This document shows positions 1 to 12,375 of a DNA stretch of 64,000 bases, one piece after another. The stretch lies in NCBI GenBank assembly GCA_017893485.1, contig CM030368.1, positions 174,064,004 through 174,128,003 of the forward strand. The letters run 5' to 3'. The stretch is from Hemerocallis citrina (Eukaryota; Streptophyta; Magnoliopsida; Asparagales; Asphodelaceae). The translations under genes and the position numbers were made by a program. Every line of letters begins with the position of its first letter. The stretch's first letter is position 1. The notes under the pieces are model-generated. The model ran no database searches and was not told where the DNA came from. It worked only from the letters and a program-made list of their open reading frames with translations.

Positions 1-2180
1 TCTCATTTCATTTCCATTGCCGGGGGAGACTTAGCTACTCTTTTGTTTCAATTTCCGATTTACAACTTCCAATTTGAGAAATTCCAACTCATAATTCATT
101 TTCATTGCCTCAGCATATCATGTTCTTAATTTTCATATTCATGTAATTCTTCATTCAAAGTATGACTCATTTCATGTGAATTTCTCAATTCAAACTATGA
201 TTCATTTCATGTAAATTCGTACAGCAATAGAAAGAGTTCATCAACATCAATCATAAAGTTCACAACTCTTAGCAGTAATCAAAATGAAATCTCTGACATA
301 TCAAAATCTACTCTGTACAGTCGACTTGGAAAGCACCAGTCGACTTATACAGTCAATACAAGTTCTTCATAAACACTCGGGAGAGTCGACTGCTGCACAT
401 GGCCAGTCGGCTGTCCCGCAACTTTTTATGTTCAAAAAGTCATTCGTGTGACAGTCGACTGTTATTCCATCAGTCGTCTGTCCAGGGGGTTTTTAACAGT
501 ACATTTCTATGTTCAGCTCAGTCGACCTGCTACTCGCATTAGTTGACTGGACGGATTTATATTTCAAATTAAGGGATTATCTTCCTTACAGTTCTTACAT
601 GCACTTGCATCATGATGTCAATTTACAGTCTACATACATTCATGTTTCATAACACAGAGTTTCTTACTGTTCAGTAACATCGCAACATGGAATTTCAAGT
701 CACTATTATTGTCTTTTCTTCAAGGAAGTGTTTTAAACATGCATTTACACTTGTTCATAACTTTCTTGCAGAGATGAAAATATTAATCTCAACCCATTAC
801 ACTAGAAAATCACAATGGAAAAATACTTCATTTCATGAAACTACTGGATTATTCATAGTTTAAGCAAAGCATCGGTCGACTGTTCATATCACCAGTCGAC
901 TGCACAGATCATTCTTAGTTTTGTTAATCATCACTAGTTCTTTTTTTTCCACAGGCTCATGGCTCCTCAGTCATGTATACCATGAAGAGTATGAGTTTAG
1001 CCTTACTATTTCATTTTAATTGTACACATGTATGTCAACGAAAACCTTCTAACAAAATATGTAACGGATGTCTCGAACCAGTCGACTTATCCATCGACAG
1101 TCGACTGTACCGACCCAATCTCAATTTTCTAATATCTCTAGTTTCTTTCCACATGTTCATGTCTTCTCAGTCATATGCGACATGGAAGATACAACATTGA
1201 CATTTCTGTTTCTTTTTAGCTCTTACACATATGCATCATGAAACTTTTTATCTAAATATGAGAATATACGTCTCGTATCAGTCGACTCATCAGAATGTCA
1301 GTCGACTGTACAGACCCAAATCATTCTTATTTCACAGTGTCGTTATTACCCTATTTATCTTTCATAATCATCATCATAGTCATACTCAGGAAAATTCTAA
1401 TATGTTCGAATTCACTTTTCATAAACATGTAACAATTATCAAAATCATGTCATATTATCTACATTAGAAGTCCTGAGAAACACCCACCTTATTTGACGAA
1501 GTAATCGAATTCCAGCAAAAGCTCCTTAATGAAGTGGACGACTCCTCGCTCCTTGCTCCTTGCTCCACACCGAAGCCTTCAGAAATGCTACTCGGCCTCC
1601 ACAGAAAAGCACACACAACTCTCTCTCAAAATACCTCTCTTACAATAATAATTCTAGTGTAAAAGAAATAGGGAATGAGAGGGGGTATTTGTATACAAAT
1701 TTGAGTAGGATGGAGGGCTAGGATTTAGTAGATGGTTATAGGATCAAGGGCTAGGATTGATTAGGGGGTTGTGATAACCACCCACATTCCAAAATAACCA
1801 CCCACAATCAAAGTCCACTACTCCACCCAACCGGCCAAGATTTGTGCTTTGTGCACGTGTATGCGAAATGCACGTGCATGCACAAATCACCCCCTACAAG
1901 AACTTGTACATAAAAATAATAAGTCCTTTTAAAAAGAAAATGTTACACATACAAGTTGTAGTAAAAGAGATTAAATCCATGGGCTTAGATTTAATTGGGC
2001 CAAAATAATTATTTTAAAAGAAAGATAAGTAAATTAACATTTGGGCTTTAGGGAAAAAAATACTTTATAAAAACAATGCTCTTACTCATTATGTTAAAAA
2101 TAATAGTCAAAGTACTACACGTGCACACCATATATAAAAATAAATAATCTTTCATATATTTGAAAAATCAGGGTATTACA
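1..2180 (-). repeat. 3' LTR of the chromovirus (partial)
   Basis: Matches 8394-10556 almost base for base. It ends in ATTACA next to the polypurine tract. About 980 bp of this LTR lie left of the window. Relative to the right LTR it has an extra 20 bp around 1774-1793, made by a local duplication of ATAACCACCCAC. Short open frames in it (for example 973-1200 and 1231-1467) recur in the other LTR and look non-coding. It contains seven spaced pairs of a CAGTCGACTG-like palindrome (318-1308). Confidence 0.95.
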
Positions 2181-2194
2181 TCACTCCCTCCTTA
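2181..2194 (-). other. Polypurine tract of the chromovirus
   Basis: Read on the minus strand this is AAGGAGGGAGTGA-like and abuts the TGTAATACC start of the 3' LTR. This is the usual plus-strand primer position in LTR retrotransposons. Confidence 0.8.
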
Positions 2195-2220
2195 GAATAG
2201 TTCCGTCCCCGGAACTACAG

Positions 2221-5200
2221 TCAAGAGCGAGAGAGAAAAACAAAATACAACACAACAACAAGAACAAAAGAATACAAAGATACAATCAAGCAAAAAAGCT
2301 CGGGATAGTCCTTCAATATCCTCTCCTCAGATTCCCAAGTAGCCTCTTCAACCAAATGGTTTCTCCAGACTACCTTGACCATCGGTATCGTCTTATTCCT
2401 CAAGACTTTCTCCCTACGGTCAACAATCTCGACAGGATACTCGATGTAGTTCAGATCCAACTGCAAACCTTCCGGCACTTCAGGCAAATGATAACTCGGA
2501 TCTGGAATATAACCTCTCAGCATAGACACATGAAAGACATTGTGCACCTGAGATAACTCTTCTGGTAATTCAAGCCGGTAAGCAGTTTTCCCGATCCTTT
2601 TCAAGATCTTGTACGGGCCTATAAACCTCGGGGCTAACTTTCCGCCTTTGTCAAATCGGACCACACCTTTACTGGGTGATACCTTCAGAAAGACGAAGTC
2701 ACCAACCTCAAACTCAAGGTCCCTTCTCCGGTTGTCTGCATAGCTTTTCTGCCTGCTCTGAGCTTCCACCAACCTCTTCCTGATCAGAACAATCTTCTCA
2801 GAAGTTTGCTGCACAAGCTCAGGACCAAACAACTGACGCTCCCCAACTTCATACCAACAAACAGGAGTCCTGCACTTCCTGCCATACAAAGCTTCGTACG
2901 GCGCCATCCCGATGCTAGCCTGAATACTGTTGTTGTAGGCAAACTCTACCAAAGGTAAATGCCTTTCCCAACTGCCTCCAAAGTCTAGTATACAACACAG
3001 AAGCATATCCTCAAGAATACGGTTGACTCTCTCGGTCTGCCCATCGGTCTGCGGATGAAAAGCAGTGCTGAAATCTGTCTTGGTACCCAAAGCTGTCTGA
3101 AGACTCTTCCAGAAATGCGAAGTAAACCGCGCATCTCGATCAGACACAATAGTTGAGGGAACACCATGAAGTCTGACAATCTCACCAACATACAACTCAG
3201 CCAACTTGTCCATCGAAGCGGTGAGTTTCATTGCCAAAAAGTGAGCGGACTTGGTCAGTCGATCGACTATAACCCAAATCGCGTCATTGCCCTTAGAACT
3301 CTTAGGCAATCCCGTGATGAAATCCATACTGATGTTATCCCACTTCCATTCCGGAATAGGTAACGGCTGTAATAGACCTCCGGGTCTCTGATTTTCGGCT
3401 TTGACTTGCTTACAAACCTCACACTTCGCAACAAAATCAGCCACATCCCGCTTCAAACCTGACCACCAGAAATGCTGTTTGATGTCTTTTTACATCTTAG
3501 TACTTCCAGGATGTACAGACAAAAGAGTAGCATGCGCCTCCTGAAGAATGCTCTCTTTCAGGTCCGCCTGATTTGGAACACACAGCCTATCTCCGAACCA
3601 CAGCACTCCATCCCCGGTTTGAAATCCGGGCAACCTGCCAGCACCAACCTGCTCCTTCATCTCTAAGATATCAGCATCAACCTCTTGACTTGCAATGATC
3701 CTTGCATTCAGAGTAGGCTGAAGCCTCAACTGAGCCAAAGATGCTCCCAATACTTGCAAGACAACTTCAATACCTGCTCGGTCCAGCTCCTCAATCAGAT
3801 GCCTCTGAGTTGTAATCAAACTGGCCAAACTGCCCTTGCGACTAAGTGCATCAGCAACAACATTAGCCTTTCCAGGATGATACTTGATCTCAGGTCGCAT
3901 GTCCTCGAGCACTTCCAACCATCTCCGCTACCTCAGATTCAGATCCCTCTGCTGATATATATACTTCAAGATCTTATGATTAGTGTACATGTTCAACTTC
4001 TCACCGTACACATAGTGCCTCAATTGCTTCAAGGCAAAGATAATCGCAGCCAATTCCAGATCATGAGTCGGGTAATTTTTCTCATGTGGTCGTAGTTGCC
4101 TAGACCCATAAGCGATTACTCTACCTTCTTGCATTAAGACACAACCAAGCCCACGATGTGAAGCATCGCTATAAACATCATACTCGACACCTGCTCTAGG
4201 CAAAGCCAAAATAGGTGCAGTAGTCAGCTTCTCTTTCAACTCCTGAAGGCTCGCCTCACATTGCTCGGTCCACTTGAAGCTTACATTCTTCTTGGTCAGT
4301 CCAGTAAGCGGTACAGCTATCTGAGAATAACCTTGAATGAATCTCCTGTAGTATCCAGTCATCCCAAGAAAACTTCTGACTTCCTTCACTGTAGTAGGCC
4401 TAGCCCAATCTCTCACTGCCTCTATTTTCTGAGGGTCAGTTGCCACTCCCTCCTTAGAAAGGATGTAACCTAGGAATGCCACTTCAGATTTCCAGAAATC
4501 ACACTTGGATAACTTGGCATACAACTTCTGCTCTTCCAACTTCTGCAAAACTGCTGCTAGATGCTCGGTGTGCTCCGCCTCTGACTTGGAGTACACGAGA
4601 ATATCGTCGATAAATACCACGACGAAAGAATCAATGAACGGCCTCAGAACTCTGTTCATCAAGTCCATGAAGATGGCGGGTGCATTCGTCACTCCGAATG
4701 GTATAACTAAGAATTCGTAATGCCCATGTCGAGTTCTAAATGCAGTTTTATGCACATCTTCAGCTTTCACTCGAACCTGGTGATATCCTGATCGAAGATC
4801 TATTTTGGAGAATACAGCTGCTCCTTGTAGACGATCGAACAAGTCATCAATTCGAGGAATAGGATACTTATTCTGAACAGTGACTTTATTCAGCTCTCGG
4901 TAATCGATACACATTCTCATCGATCCATCCTTCTTCTTTACCAAAAGCACTGGTGCTCCCCAAGGTGATGCACTAGGTTGAATAAAGCCTTTCTCCAACA
5001 GTTCCTCAATCTGCCGTTTCACCTCATCCTGTTCCACTGGAGCCATCCTATACGGTGCCTTAGAAATGGGTGCACTTCCCGGTTGAACAGTGATGCTGAA
5101 CTCTACATCACGATGCGGGGGTAACCCAAGAAAAATTATCCAAGAACACAGTCGGATAGTCCCGAACCACAGGAATCCCTTGCAATTCCACAGGAGTCTC

Positions 5201-5671
5201 TTCCTTGCAGATAGTTGCCACCAGCTTAGAACGTTTCTGCTTCCCTTGGAAAGTGACTTCAGGTCCACCTGGAGCCTTCACTGTCACCGTCATGGTCTTG
5301 CACTCGATGCTTGCACTGTACACTGACATCCGATCAATGCCAATGATAACATCGACTCCCAAGATAGTCAGCTCGATCAGATCAATGCCAAAGATTCTAT
5401 TCCCAGTCACAATCTCGCAATCAGCGTAAAACCGATCAGTGGTCAAAGTTTCCCCTGACGGAGTGGCTACTGCTAAGATCTTGCCTGGAAAAATCTTCGG
5501 TTCAACTCCCAACACTTTAGCAAATCTAGGGGACACAAAAGTATGAGAGGATCCAGTATCGAACAATACAACAGCTTTCATTCCATTAAGATAGAGTTCT
5601 CCTGTTACATAATACACACCATTACATAACAGTTTCACAATATGAACGGGAAGAAGAACTGACAAAACCAC
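2221..5671 (-). pseudogene. Chromovirus pol: protease, RT, RNase H, integrase, chromodomain (broken)
   Basis: In coding order: an aspartic protease with FDTGSSHTF near 5563; a reverse transcriptase with [12 protein letters not shown] and a FIDD active site near 4605-4616; an RNase H from about 4190; an HHCC zinc-binding region around 3420-3520; an integrase with the D-D-E core ([26 protein letters not shown]); and a chromodomain-like tail ([13 protein letters not shown] to about 2287). Breaks: a frameshift near 5126 where the protease frame passes into RT, a TAG near 3922 in the RNase H-integrase linker, and a TAA near 3490. In RNase H the usual TDHKSLKYI reads TNHKILKYI, which loses a likely catalytic aspartate. 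The copy should therefore not make active enzyme. The host-like chromodomain of this clade is known to steer integration to heterochromatin. Confidence 0.93.
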
Positions 5672-6642
5672 TAAACATCAGCCCTCGTACCAGAGATGAC
5701 CTGATCTGCCTCCTCAGCATCAGCTTCCGTCAAGGCAAATACTCGCCGTGGTTGGTACGGCCTCTTCCCAGTCTGCTGTATTGGCACATTGTGATTGCCA
5801 GCCCGTGGTTTGAGACATTGAGATTTGTAATGTCCCGCCTCACCACAGTTGTAGCAAGTGACTGCAGAAGGTCTCACCACACTGTTCCCGGGCCCTCCAG
5901 CTACACTGATAGCGTTCGCCCCTGTCGGTTTGAACCTCTGTACAGATGGTTGGCCCTTGAAACTCCCAAAATTGGCGGGCCTCTTCCTGGTCTACCAGTT
6001 GTTCCTTCGGTTCTGAGCAACATGGAACTGCTCCATATCCGCCTCCGTCGCTGCCGCCCTCTTGACCAACTTGTCAAATCGCCTGATACCAAGAGGTATC
6101 ATCCGGAATCTCAAGCTTGGTCTCAGCCCATGCTCGAACTTACGAGCCTTCTTCGCCTCATCCATCACCAGTTCTGGAGCATACCTGGAGAGCTGAGTAA
6201 ACTTAGTATCATACTCCCTCACCGACATGCTGCCTTGCTGAAGTGACAGAAACTCCATTGCCTTCTTCTCCTGAACATCGGAGGGGAAATAATGACTGCG
6301 GAATTCTTCTAGAAATTCCTCCCAACCAAGCACTATACCTCCCATGGTCCTCTTCATCGACTGCCACCAAACAGTCGCATCCTTCTCCAGTTGCAAAGTC
6401 GCCAACTTGACCTTGCTGCCCTCCGGCGTCTCCAACACTTCAAAGATTGTCTCCACTTGCCGAATCCAGTTGTCAGCCGCATCTGGGTCTGACTTTCCCT
6501 CGAATACAGGTGGTTTCATTCTCTTGAACGATTCCACTAGCTTAATCGCCTCGGGCACTGGATTCACCAGCCCCCTTCCTTGGTTCATAGCCACTGCATT
6601 CAGCGTCTGGTAGACCCTTGCAAGTTTGGTCTCCAGATCCAA
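5671..6642 (-). pseudogene. Chromovirus gag with CCHC zinc knuckle (frameshifted)
   Basis: The open frame 6642-5992 (216 aa) is a retrotransposon capsid: it has MKPPVFEGKSDPDAADNWI, WWQSMKR and FLSLQQGSMSVREYDTKF, the conserved retrotransposon gag core. The nucleocapsid lies in a separate frame, 5880-5671, with CYNCGEAGHYKSQC, a CX2CX4HX4C knuckle that binds RNA. A frameshift near 5990 separates the two. Directly upstream of the first methionine the frame is closed by a TAG (near 6656), so the start at 6642 is natural or the N-terminus has been lost. In an intact element this product would form the virus-like particle and package RNA for the pol enzymes encoded next to it. Confidence 0.9.
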
Positions 6643-6818
6643 ACCTTCCCATTCCTAGCTCCTCTTCTCGATATATTTTGATGCAAAAGATCCATTAAAT
6701 TCGAAGTATAAGACAAGAATTTAAATCAACTTCCATTTCATTGAATTCCAAAGTTTATACATTCGAATTGAAAACATTTCTTAACATCATAACGGAAGAA
6801 AATAGAAGTTACAACAAT

Positions 6819-7268
6819 CTAACTCCTACGGGTCCTCTTTGCTGCTCGAAGTTCTTCCCGTAGTTCATCAACTTCATCCTTCAGCACATCTGTCAGGTTC
6901 TTTCTCTTCTCAAGTTCCCATACCTGGTGACTGAGAACAGAAAAATCGTCCTTTCGCTTCGCCAGTTGAGCTTCCAATACTCCAACTCTCTCTCGCAAGG
7001 TTTCCACCTGCCTCTGAAGAGAAGCCACAGTGCTACTCAGAGCTGGTCCCTCTTCTTCACCGGAAGAAGAATCGTCAGATGAATCTGGAGGTGGGGTAAT
7101 CTCTCGGAATTCAGGCCACTCCTCCTCATCAGAATCTGCTTGCCCAGGGTGATACTCATCTTCAGAATTAGCCTGTCCAGGATGGTACTCTTCCTCAATG
7201 ATATGCCAGTCGTCGTCTCCAGCAGGGTCGAAGTGATCAGCCATCTTAGAATGGAGAGGAAGGAGCAT
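6819..7268 (-). CDS. Extra ORF between primer site and gag: acidic N-terminus, coiled-coil C-terminus
   Basis: An intact 149-aa frame; the better start may be the internal methionine at 7244 (MADHFD). The N-terminal half is acidic and carries the short motif EYHPGQ twice (EEEYHPGQANSEDEYHPGQ), then a Ser/Asp/Glu-rich stretch. The C-terminal half has heptad-like leucine spacing (VASLQRQVETLRERVGVLEAQL), so it is probably a coiled coil, and ends in the basic KRTRRS. It lies between the primer site and gag, separated from gag by about 180 bp and in the position of an ORF0. I do not recognise a family. Unlike gag and pol here it is unbroken, which could mean constraint or just its short length. 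Confidence 0.6.
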   Translation of the reverse strand: MLLPLHSKMADHFDPAGDDDWHIIEEEYHPGQANSEDEYHPGQADSDEEEWPEFREITPPPDSSDDSSSGEEEGPALSSTVASLQRQVETLRERVGVLEAQLAKRKDDFSVLSHQVWELEKRKNLTDVLKDEVDELREELRAAKRTRRS

Positions 7269-7396
7269 AAGTCATAAAGCAACACAAATGTAAGTCACTT
7301 ACATTTAAATCTCTAAACTCAAACACACACTCTAATGTCCACTTCTAGGGTGTCGTTCCTTATAAATTTGTACCAACAGGAAAGCGTAGAAAGCGT

Positions 7397-7409
7397 GGCT
7401 CTGATACCA
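7397..7409 (-). other. Primer binding site (initiator Met tRNA)
   Basis: Minus-strand TGGTATCAGAGCC, the complement of the plant initiator-methionine tRNA 3' end, lies 3 bp inside the 5' LTR. It primes minus-strand DNA synthesis and fixes the element's orientation. Confidence 0.93.
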
Positions 7410-7412
7410 CTA

Positions 7413-10400
7413 TGTAATGCCCCGAATTCCAAATACACTGAATTCGAGATGTTCTACAGGATCTTTTCACTTTCTTCAGTACAATTTTACAAGGAATTTA
7501 AACTTTTCACTTTACATCAGAGTTTACATCATATATTACACTTTTCATTTGCACAGCGGAAGTAAAAATTTACTACATTTACATAAATGTACAACAACAT
7601 GGTAAAATCTTTATGCATCCATTCCTCTTCAACATGTAACTTATCTGCATACAAACTGTGGGTACGTCAGTTTATTCAACCGACGATAATTATACATGGC
7701 CATCCTCTCTATGCCAGAAACAGTATAACGATTCTCATTTCTTAACAAATCACAAACTTGTTCACATTCAGAAATAAAGGAAAAGAGGGAAAATCTTAAC
7801 GATGTCGTGTTGTGATTGTGCACTTAATCCGTAATGCAATTATTTAATTTACATGACACTAATGCACACTTGTTCGGTATCTATGCATCCCATACTACAT
7901 AGGTCCGAGGGCAAGCCTCTTAATCGTTCTTCATTTTGTAGGGTTCAATCCCTCGCCATGACTTAATCTACTACTGTAATTACGGTAAGTATCTTAGATA
8001 TTTTCCGACCTACGAACTCATGTCTAGGCACTCTGGAGGGAATCCCATCGCTGACATGACTCATCATGCAGACATCCTGTGGTAATTCAGCTCTCACCAT
8101 AGACATGACACCACCCGTAGTCTTCAAACATCCCACGAGCGTCGCCACTGGGACGGTACTCTGGAGTAGTATCCTCACCCAGACTCATCAAGGAAATTCC
8201 TGGGATACGCTCTCGCCGCTACCCAATAGCCGTCATACTTAATGTTTTTCTCTTACTTTCATCACATCTCCACTATGTACTAGTCCTTATTTTAATAGAA
8301 TCATGAACCAAAATCAAAGCTCTAGAGTTAGCCTCTCCACTAAACCGGACTTATACATTCATTTCAGTACATGACCAACCCTGGTCTTTCAATTCTCATT
8401 TCATTTCCATTGCCGGGGGAGACTTAGCTACTCTTTTGTTTCAATTTCCGATTCACAACTTCCAATTTGAGAAATTCCAACTCATAATTCATTTTCATTG
8501 CCTCAGCATATCATGTTCTTAATTTTCATATTCATGTAATTCTTCATTCAAAGTATGACTCATTTCATGTGAATTTCTCAATTCAAACTATGATTCGTTT
8601 CATGTAAATTCATACAGCAATAGAAAGAGTTCATCAACATCAATCATAAAGTTCACAACTCTTAGCAGTAATCAAAATGAAATCTCTGACATATCAAAAT
8701 CTACTCTGTACAGTCGACTTGGAAAGCACCAGTCGACTTATACAGTCAATACAAGTTCTTCATAAACACTCGGGAGATTCGACTGGTGCACATGGCCAGT
8801 CGGCTGTCCCGCAACTTTTTATGTTCAAAAAGTCATTCGTGTGACAGTCGACTGTTATTCCATCAGTCGTCTGTCCAGGGGGTTTTTAACAGTACATTTC
8901 TATGTTCAGCTCAGTCGACTTGCTACTCGCATTAGTTGACTGGACGGATTCATATTTCAAATTAAGGGATTATCTTCCTTACAGTTCTTACATGCACTTG
9001 CATCATGATGTCAATTTACAGTCTACATACATTCATGTTTCATAACACAGAGTTTCTTACTGTTCAGTAACATCGCAACATGGAATTTCAAGTCACTATT
9101 ATTGTCTTTTCTTCAAGGAAGTGTTTTAAACATGCATTTACACTTGTTCATAACTTTCTTGCAGAGATGAAAATATTAATCTCAACCCATTACACTAGAA
9201 AATCACAATGGAAAAATACTTCATTTCATGAAACTACTGGATTATTCATAGTTTAAGCAAAGCATCGGTCGACTGTTCTTATCACCAGTTGACTGCACAG
9301 ATCATTCTTAGTTTTGTTAATCATCACTAGTTCTTTTTTTTTTCCACAGGCTCATGGCTCCTCAGTCATGTATACCATGAAGAGTATGAGTTTAGCCTTA
9401 CTATTTCATTTTAATTGTACACATGTATGTCAACGAAAACCTTCTAACAAAATATGTAACGGATGTCTCGAACCAGTCGACTTATCCATCGACAGTCGAC
9501 TGTACCGACCCAATCTCAATTTTCTAATATCTCTAGTTTCTTTCCACATGTTCATGTCTTCTCAGTCATATGCGACATGGAAGATACAACATTGACATTT
9601 CTGTTTCTTTTTAGCTCTTACACATATGCATCATGAAACTTTTTATCTAAATATGAGAATATACGTCTCGTATCAGTCGACTCATCAGAATGTCAGTCGA
9701 CTGTACAGACCCAAATCATTCTTATTTCACAGTGTCGTTATTACCCTATTTATCTTTCATAATCATCATCATAGTCATACTCAGGAAAATTCTAATATGT
9801 TCGAATTCACTTTTCATAAACATGTAACAATTATCAAAATCATGTCATATTATCTACATTAGAAGTCCTGAGAAACACCCACCTTATTTGACGAAGTAAT
9901 CGAATTCCAGCAAAAGCTCCTTAATGAAGTGGACGACTCCTCGCTCCTTGCTCCTTGCTCCACACCGAAGCCTTCAGAAATGCTACTCGGCCTCCACAGA
10001 AAAGCACACACAACTCTCTCTCAAAATACCTCTCTTACAATAATAATTCTAGTGTAAAAGAAATAGGGAATGAGAGGGGGTATTTGTATACAAATTTGAG
10101 TAGGATGGAGGGCTAGGATTTAGTAGATGGTTATAGGATCAAGGGCTAGGATTGATTAGGGGGTTGTGATAACCACCCACAATCAAAGTCCACTACTCCA
10201 CCCAACCGGCCAAGATTTGTGCTTTGTGCACGTGTATGCGAAATGCACGTGCATGCACAAATCACCCCCTACAAGAACTTGTACATAAAAATAATAAGTC
10301 CTTTTAAAAAGAAAATGTTACACATACAAGTTGTAGTAAAAGAGATTAAATCCATGGGCTTAGATTTAATTGGGCCAAAATAATTATTTTAAAAGAAAGA

Positions 10401-10556
10401 TAAGTAAATTAACATTTGGGCTTTAGGAAAAAAAATACTTTATAAAAACAATGCTCTTACTCATTATGTTAAAAATAATAGTCAAAGTACTACACGTGCA
10501 CACCATATATAAAAATAAATAATCTTTCATATATTTGAAAAAATCAGGGTATTACA
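7413..10556 (-). repeat. 5' LTR of the chromovirus (complete, 3144 bp)
   Basis: The left edge is TGTAATGCCCC and the right edge GGTATTACA, so in element orientation it begins TGTAATACC and ends GGGGCATTACA, with proper TG...CA ends. It is bounded on the left by the primer site and on the right by foreign integrase sequence of Tat copy A. The unmatched part 7413-8393 corresponds to the section of the other LTR missing from the window. Confidence 0.95.
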
Positions 10557-10563
10557 AACGGAG

Positions 10564-11705
10564 TCATGTACAAATGCTCCTACACCCAGATCGACGGTCG
10601 ACCTTATCTGAGGTGCCTCTCCCCGGAGGAAGCGCTCTATGCCCTAAAAGAGGCCCACGATGCTCTGTGTGGTGTGCACTTGGGAGCGAGATCCCTCGCC
10701 AGAAAACTCTTGAACTACGGCTACTTCTGGCCCACACTACTAAGTGACTTCGAGGAGTACGTCCGCCAGTGCAACTCTTACCAAATTTCGCCCTAATCCG
10801 CCGCCTGCCCCAAGCACAACTCATTTCCTTAGCGAGTCCAATCCCCTTCGCAATGTGGGGGATAGATTTGCTCGGACCCTTCCCTCCAGCACCGGGCCAA
10901 CTGAAGTTCTTAGTGGTAGCAATAGACTACTTATCAAAATGGATCGAGGCTGAACCTCTTTCGACAATCACTGAGCACAAGGTCCAGAAGTTCTTTTGGA
11001 AGAACATCGTCTGTCGGTTCGGGGTACCTCGCATCCTCGTAACTGACAACGGGACTCAATTCACGGGAACGACCTTTCGCAACTTTTGCACCGACCTCGG
11101 CATTCAACAACGATTCGCTTCGGTAGCTCACCCTCAGTCCAATGGCCAAGCGGAGAACGCAAATCGACAAATCCTCTCTGGCCTGAAAAAGAGGCTGGAC
11201 AAATCTACTAAGGGGCTGTGGGTCGAACAACTCCCCAATGTGCTTTGGAACTATTGCACCACCAAAAGAACTCCGACGGGGGAGTCCCCCTTCAACCTTA
11301 CGTATGGTTCCGAAGCTCTCATCCCTTTAGAAGTGTGCCTTCCTTCACCCAGACTGATAGCTTACAATGAAGCGCAGAATGCGAACCAGCTTCGCAACTG
11401 CCTAGACCTCATAGACGAGGTCCGTGAGAGAGCCGCCGTTCGACAAAAGACCTACCACCGTAGGATCATTCAGGCTTACAATAAGAGGGTACGGCCAGCC
11501 AATCTAAAATTGGGTGACCTAGTGCTCAGAAAGTTGTCGATCTCCGATCCAAGCAAAAGAGGCAAGTTGGCGCATAATTGGGAAGGACCATATAGGGTGT
11601 CCAGAGTTATTCGCCCAGAAGCGTATCAACTCGAAGATAGGGGGCAGGAGAATACCGAGGACATGGAACGCGGAGCACCTGATGAAGTACCAAGAGGGTG
11701 TCTAA
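10564..11705 (+). pseudogene. Tat copy A integrase (5' cut, two frameshifts)
   Basis: Begins abruptly at the chromovirus insertion with GRPYLRCLSPEEALYALKEA, the N-terminal zinc-binding region also seen in copy B near 39841. The frame shifts around 10785, just after FEEYVRQC. It then gives the catalytic core with D (GIDLLGPFPPAPG), D (VTDNGTQF) and E (HPQSNGQAENANRQI), followed by the C-terminal DNA-binding part (RPANLKLGDLVLRKL, HNWEGPYRVS). A second frameshift near 11640 replaces the expected ending; the original frame closes with TAA at 11703-11705. The core triad is intact, but the polyprotein cannot be read through. Confidence 0.9.
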
Positions 11706-11905
11706 ACACCGCTCCAAGCAACTTCCCCAAGAGCGCTCCAGAAGACATGTCTGAAGTCCTTACTTGTATTTTCCTTTTATCAAAGTGTAAAGGTGGCTCG
11801 CAACTTAGAAGCGGCCACCCAGTTGTTCTCAATAAAAAGAAATCTCTACTTCTCAAATTTTTTATCTTTTGGGTAGTCTAACTCTACGTACAGAAAATTT
11901 TTCGC

Positions 11906-12375
11906 ATTAAAACGACATGCTTGGAGTCCAACACTTGGTTCGACTCCGCTTCAACTACTTGCTTCTAAGCGAGTACGAAGCGGATCACCATTCGGAATTT
12001 CTCCTACAACTGCTGATACTTTTAAAACGACATGCTTAGAGTCCAACACTTAGTTTGACTCCGCTTCTACTACTTGCTTCTAAGCGAGTACCAAGCTGAT
12101 CACCATTCAGAATTGCTTCTACAGCTGTTGACACTTTCAAAACGACGTGCTTGGAGTCCAACACTTGGTTTGACTCCGCTTCAACTACTTGCTTCTAAGT
12201 GAGTAAAGAGCAGATCACCATTCGAAATTGCTCCTACAGTCGTTGGTATTCTCAAAACAACAAGTTCGGAGTCCAACACTTGGTTCGACGCAACTTTTTC
12301 CACTCGCAAACGAGTAAGTACAAAGAATCCCACCATTCAGAATTGCTCCTACAACTGTTGACAACAACAAATGCT
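11906..12375 (+). repeat. Tandem array downstream of pol, copy A (about 4 x 115 bp)
   Basis: The phrase GGAGTCCAACACTTGGTT recurs with starts near 11921, 12036, 12151 and 12265, a 114-115 bp period. Each unit also contains a copy of CACCATTC(A/G)GAATT. Copy B has a related array with a 110-bp unit at the same place (41128-41570). Tandem repeats between pol and the 3' LTR are known in Tat-type elements. Confidence 0.88.

Larger units (their letters stand above)
1..10556 (-). mobile_element. Ty3/gypsy chromovirus (Tekay/Del-like), left end cut by window
   Basis: A minus-strand LTR retrotransposon. In its own direction it has a 5' LTR (7413-10556), an initiator-Met tRNA primer site (7397-7409), an extra small ORF, gag, a CCHC knuckle, protease, reverse transcriptase, RNase H, integrase, a chromodomain-like tail, a polypurine tract (2181-2194) and a 3' LTR (1-2180, incomplete). 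The integrase placed after RNase H identifies Ty3/gypsy, and the chromodomain-like tail plus 3.1 kb LTRs point to the Tekay clade. The LTRs differ at roughly ten substitutions over about 2.16 kb and by a 20-bp indel near 1774-1793, so insertion was recent. It landed in the integrase gene of Tat copy A. The left flank is outside the window, so the target duplication (bases after 10556 are AACGG) cannot be checked. Confidence 0.93.

Noticed and set aside
973..1467. Two open frames of 75 and 78 aa, repeated at 9314-9862
   Set aside because: They lie inside both LTR copies, have no recognisable domain, and are AT-rich, low-complexity translations; treated as LTR sequence.
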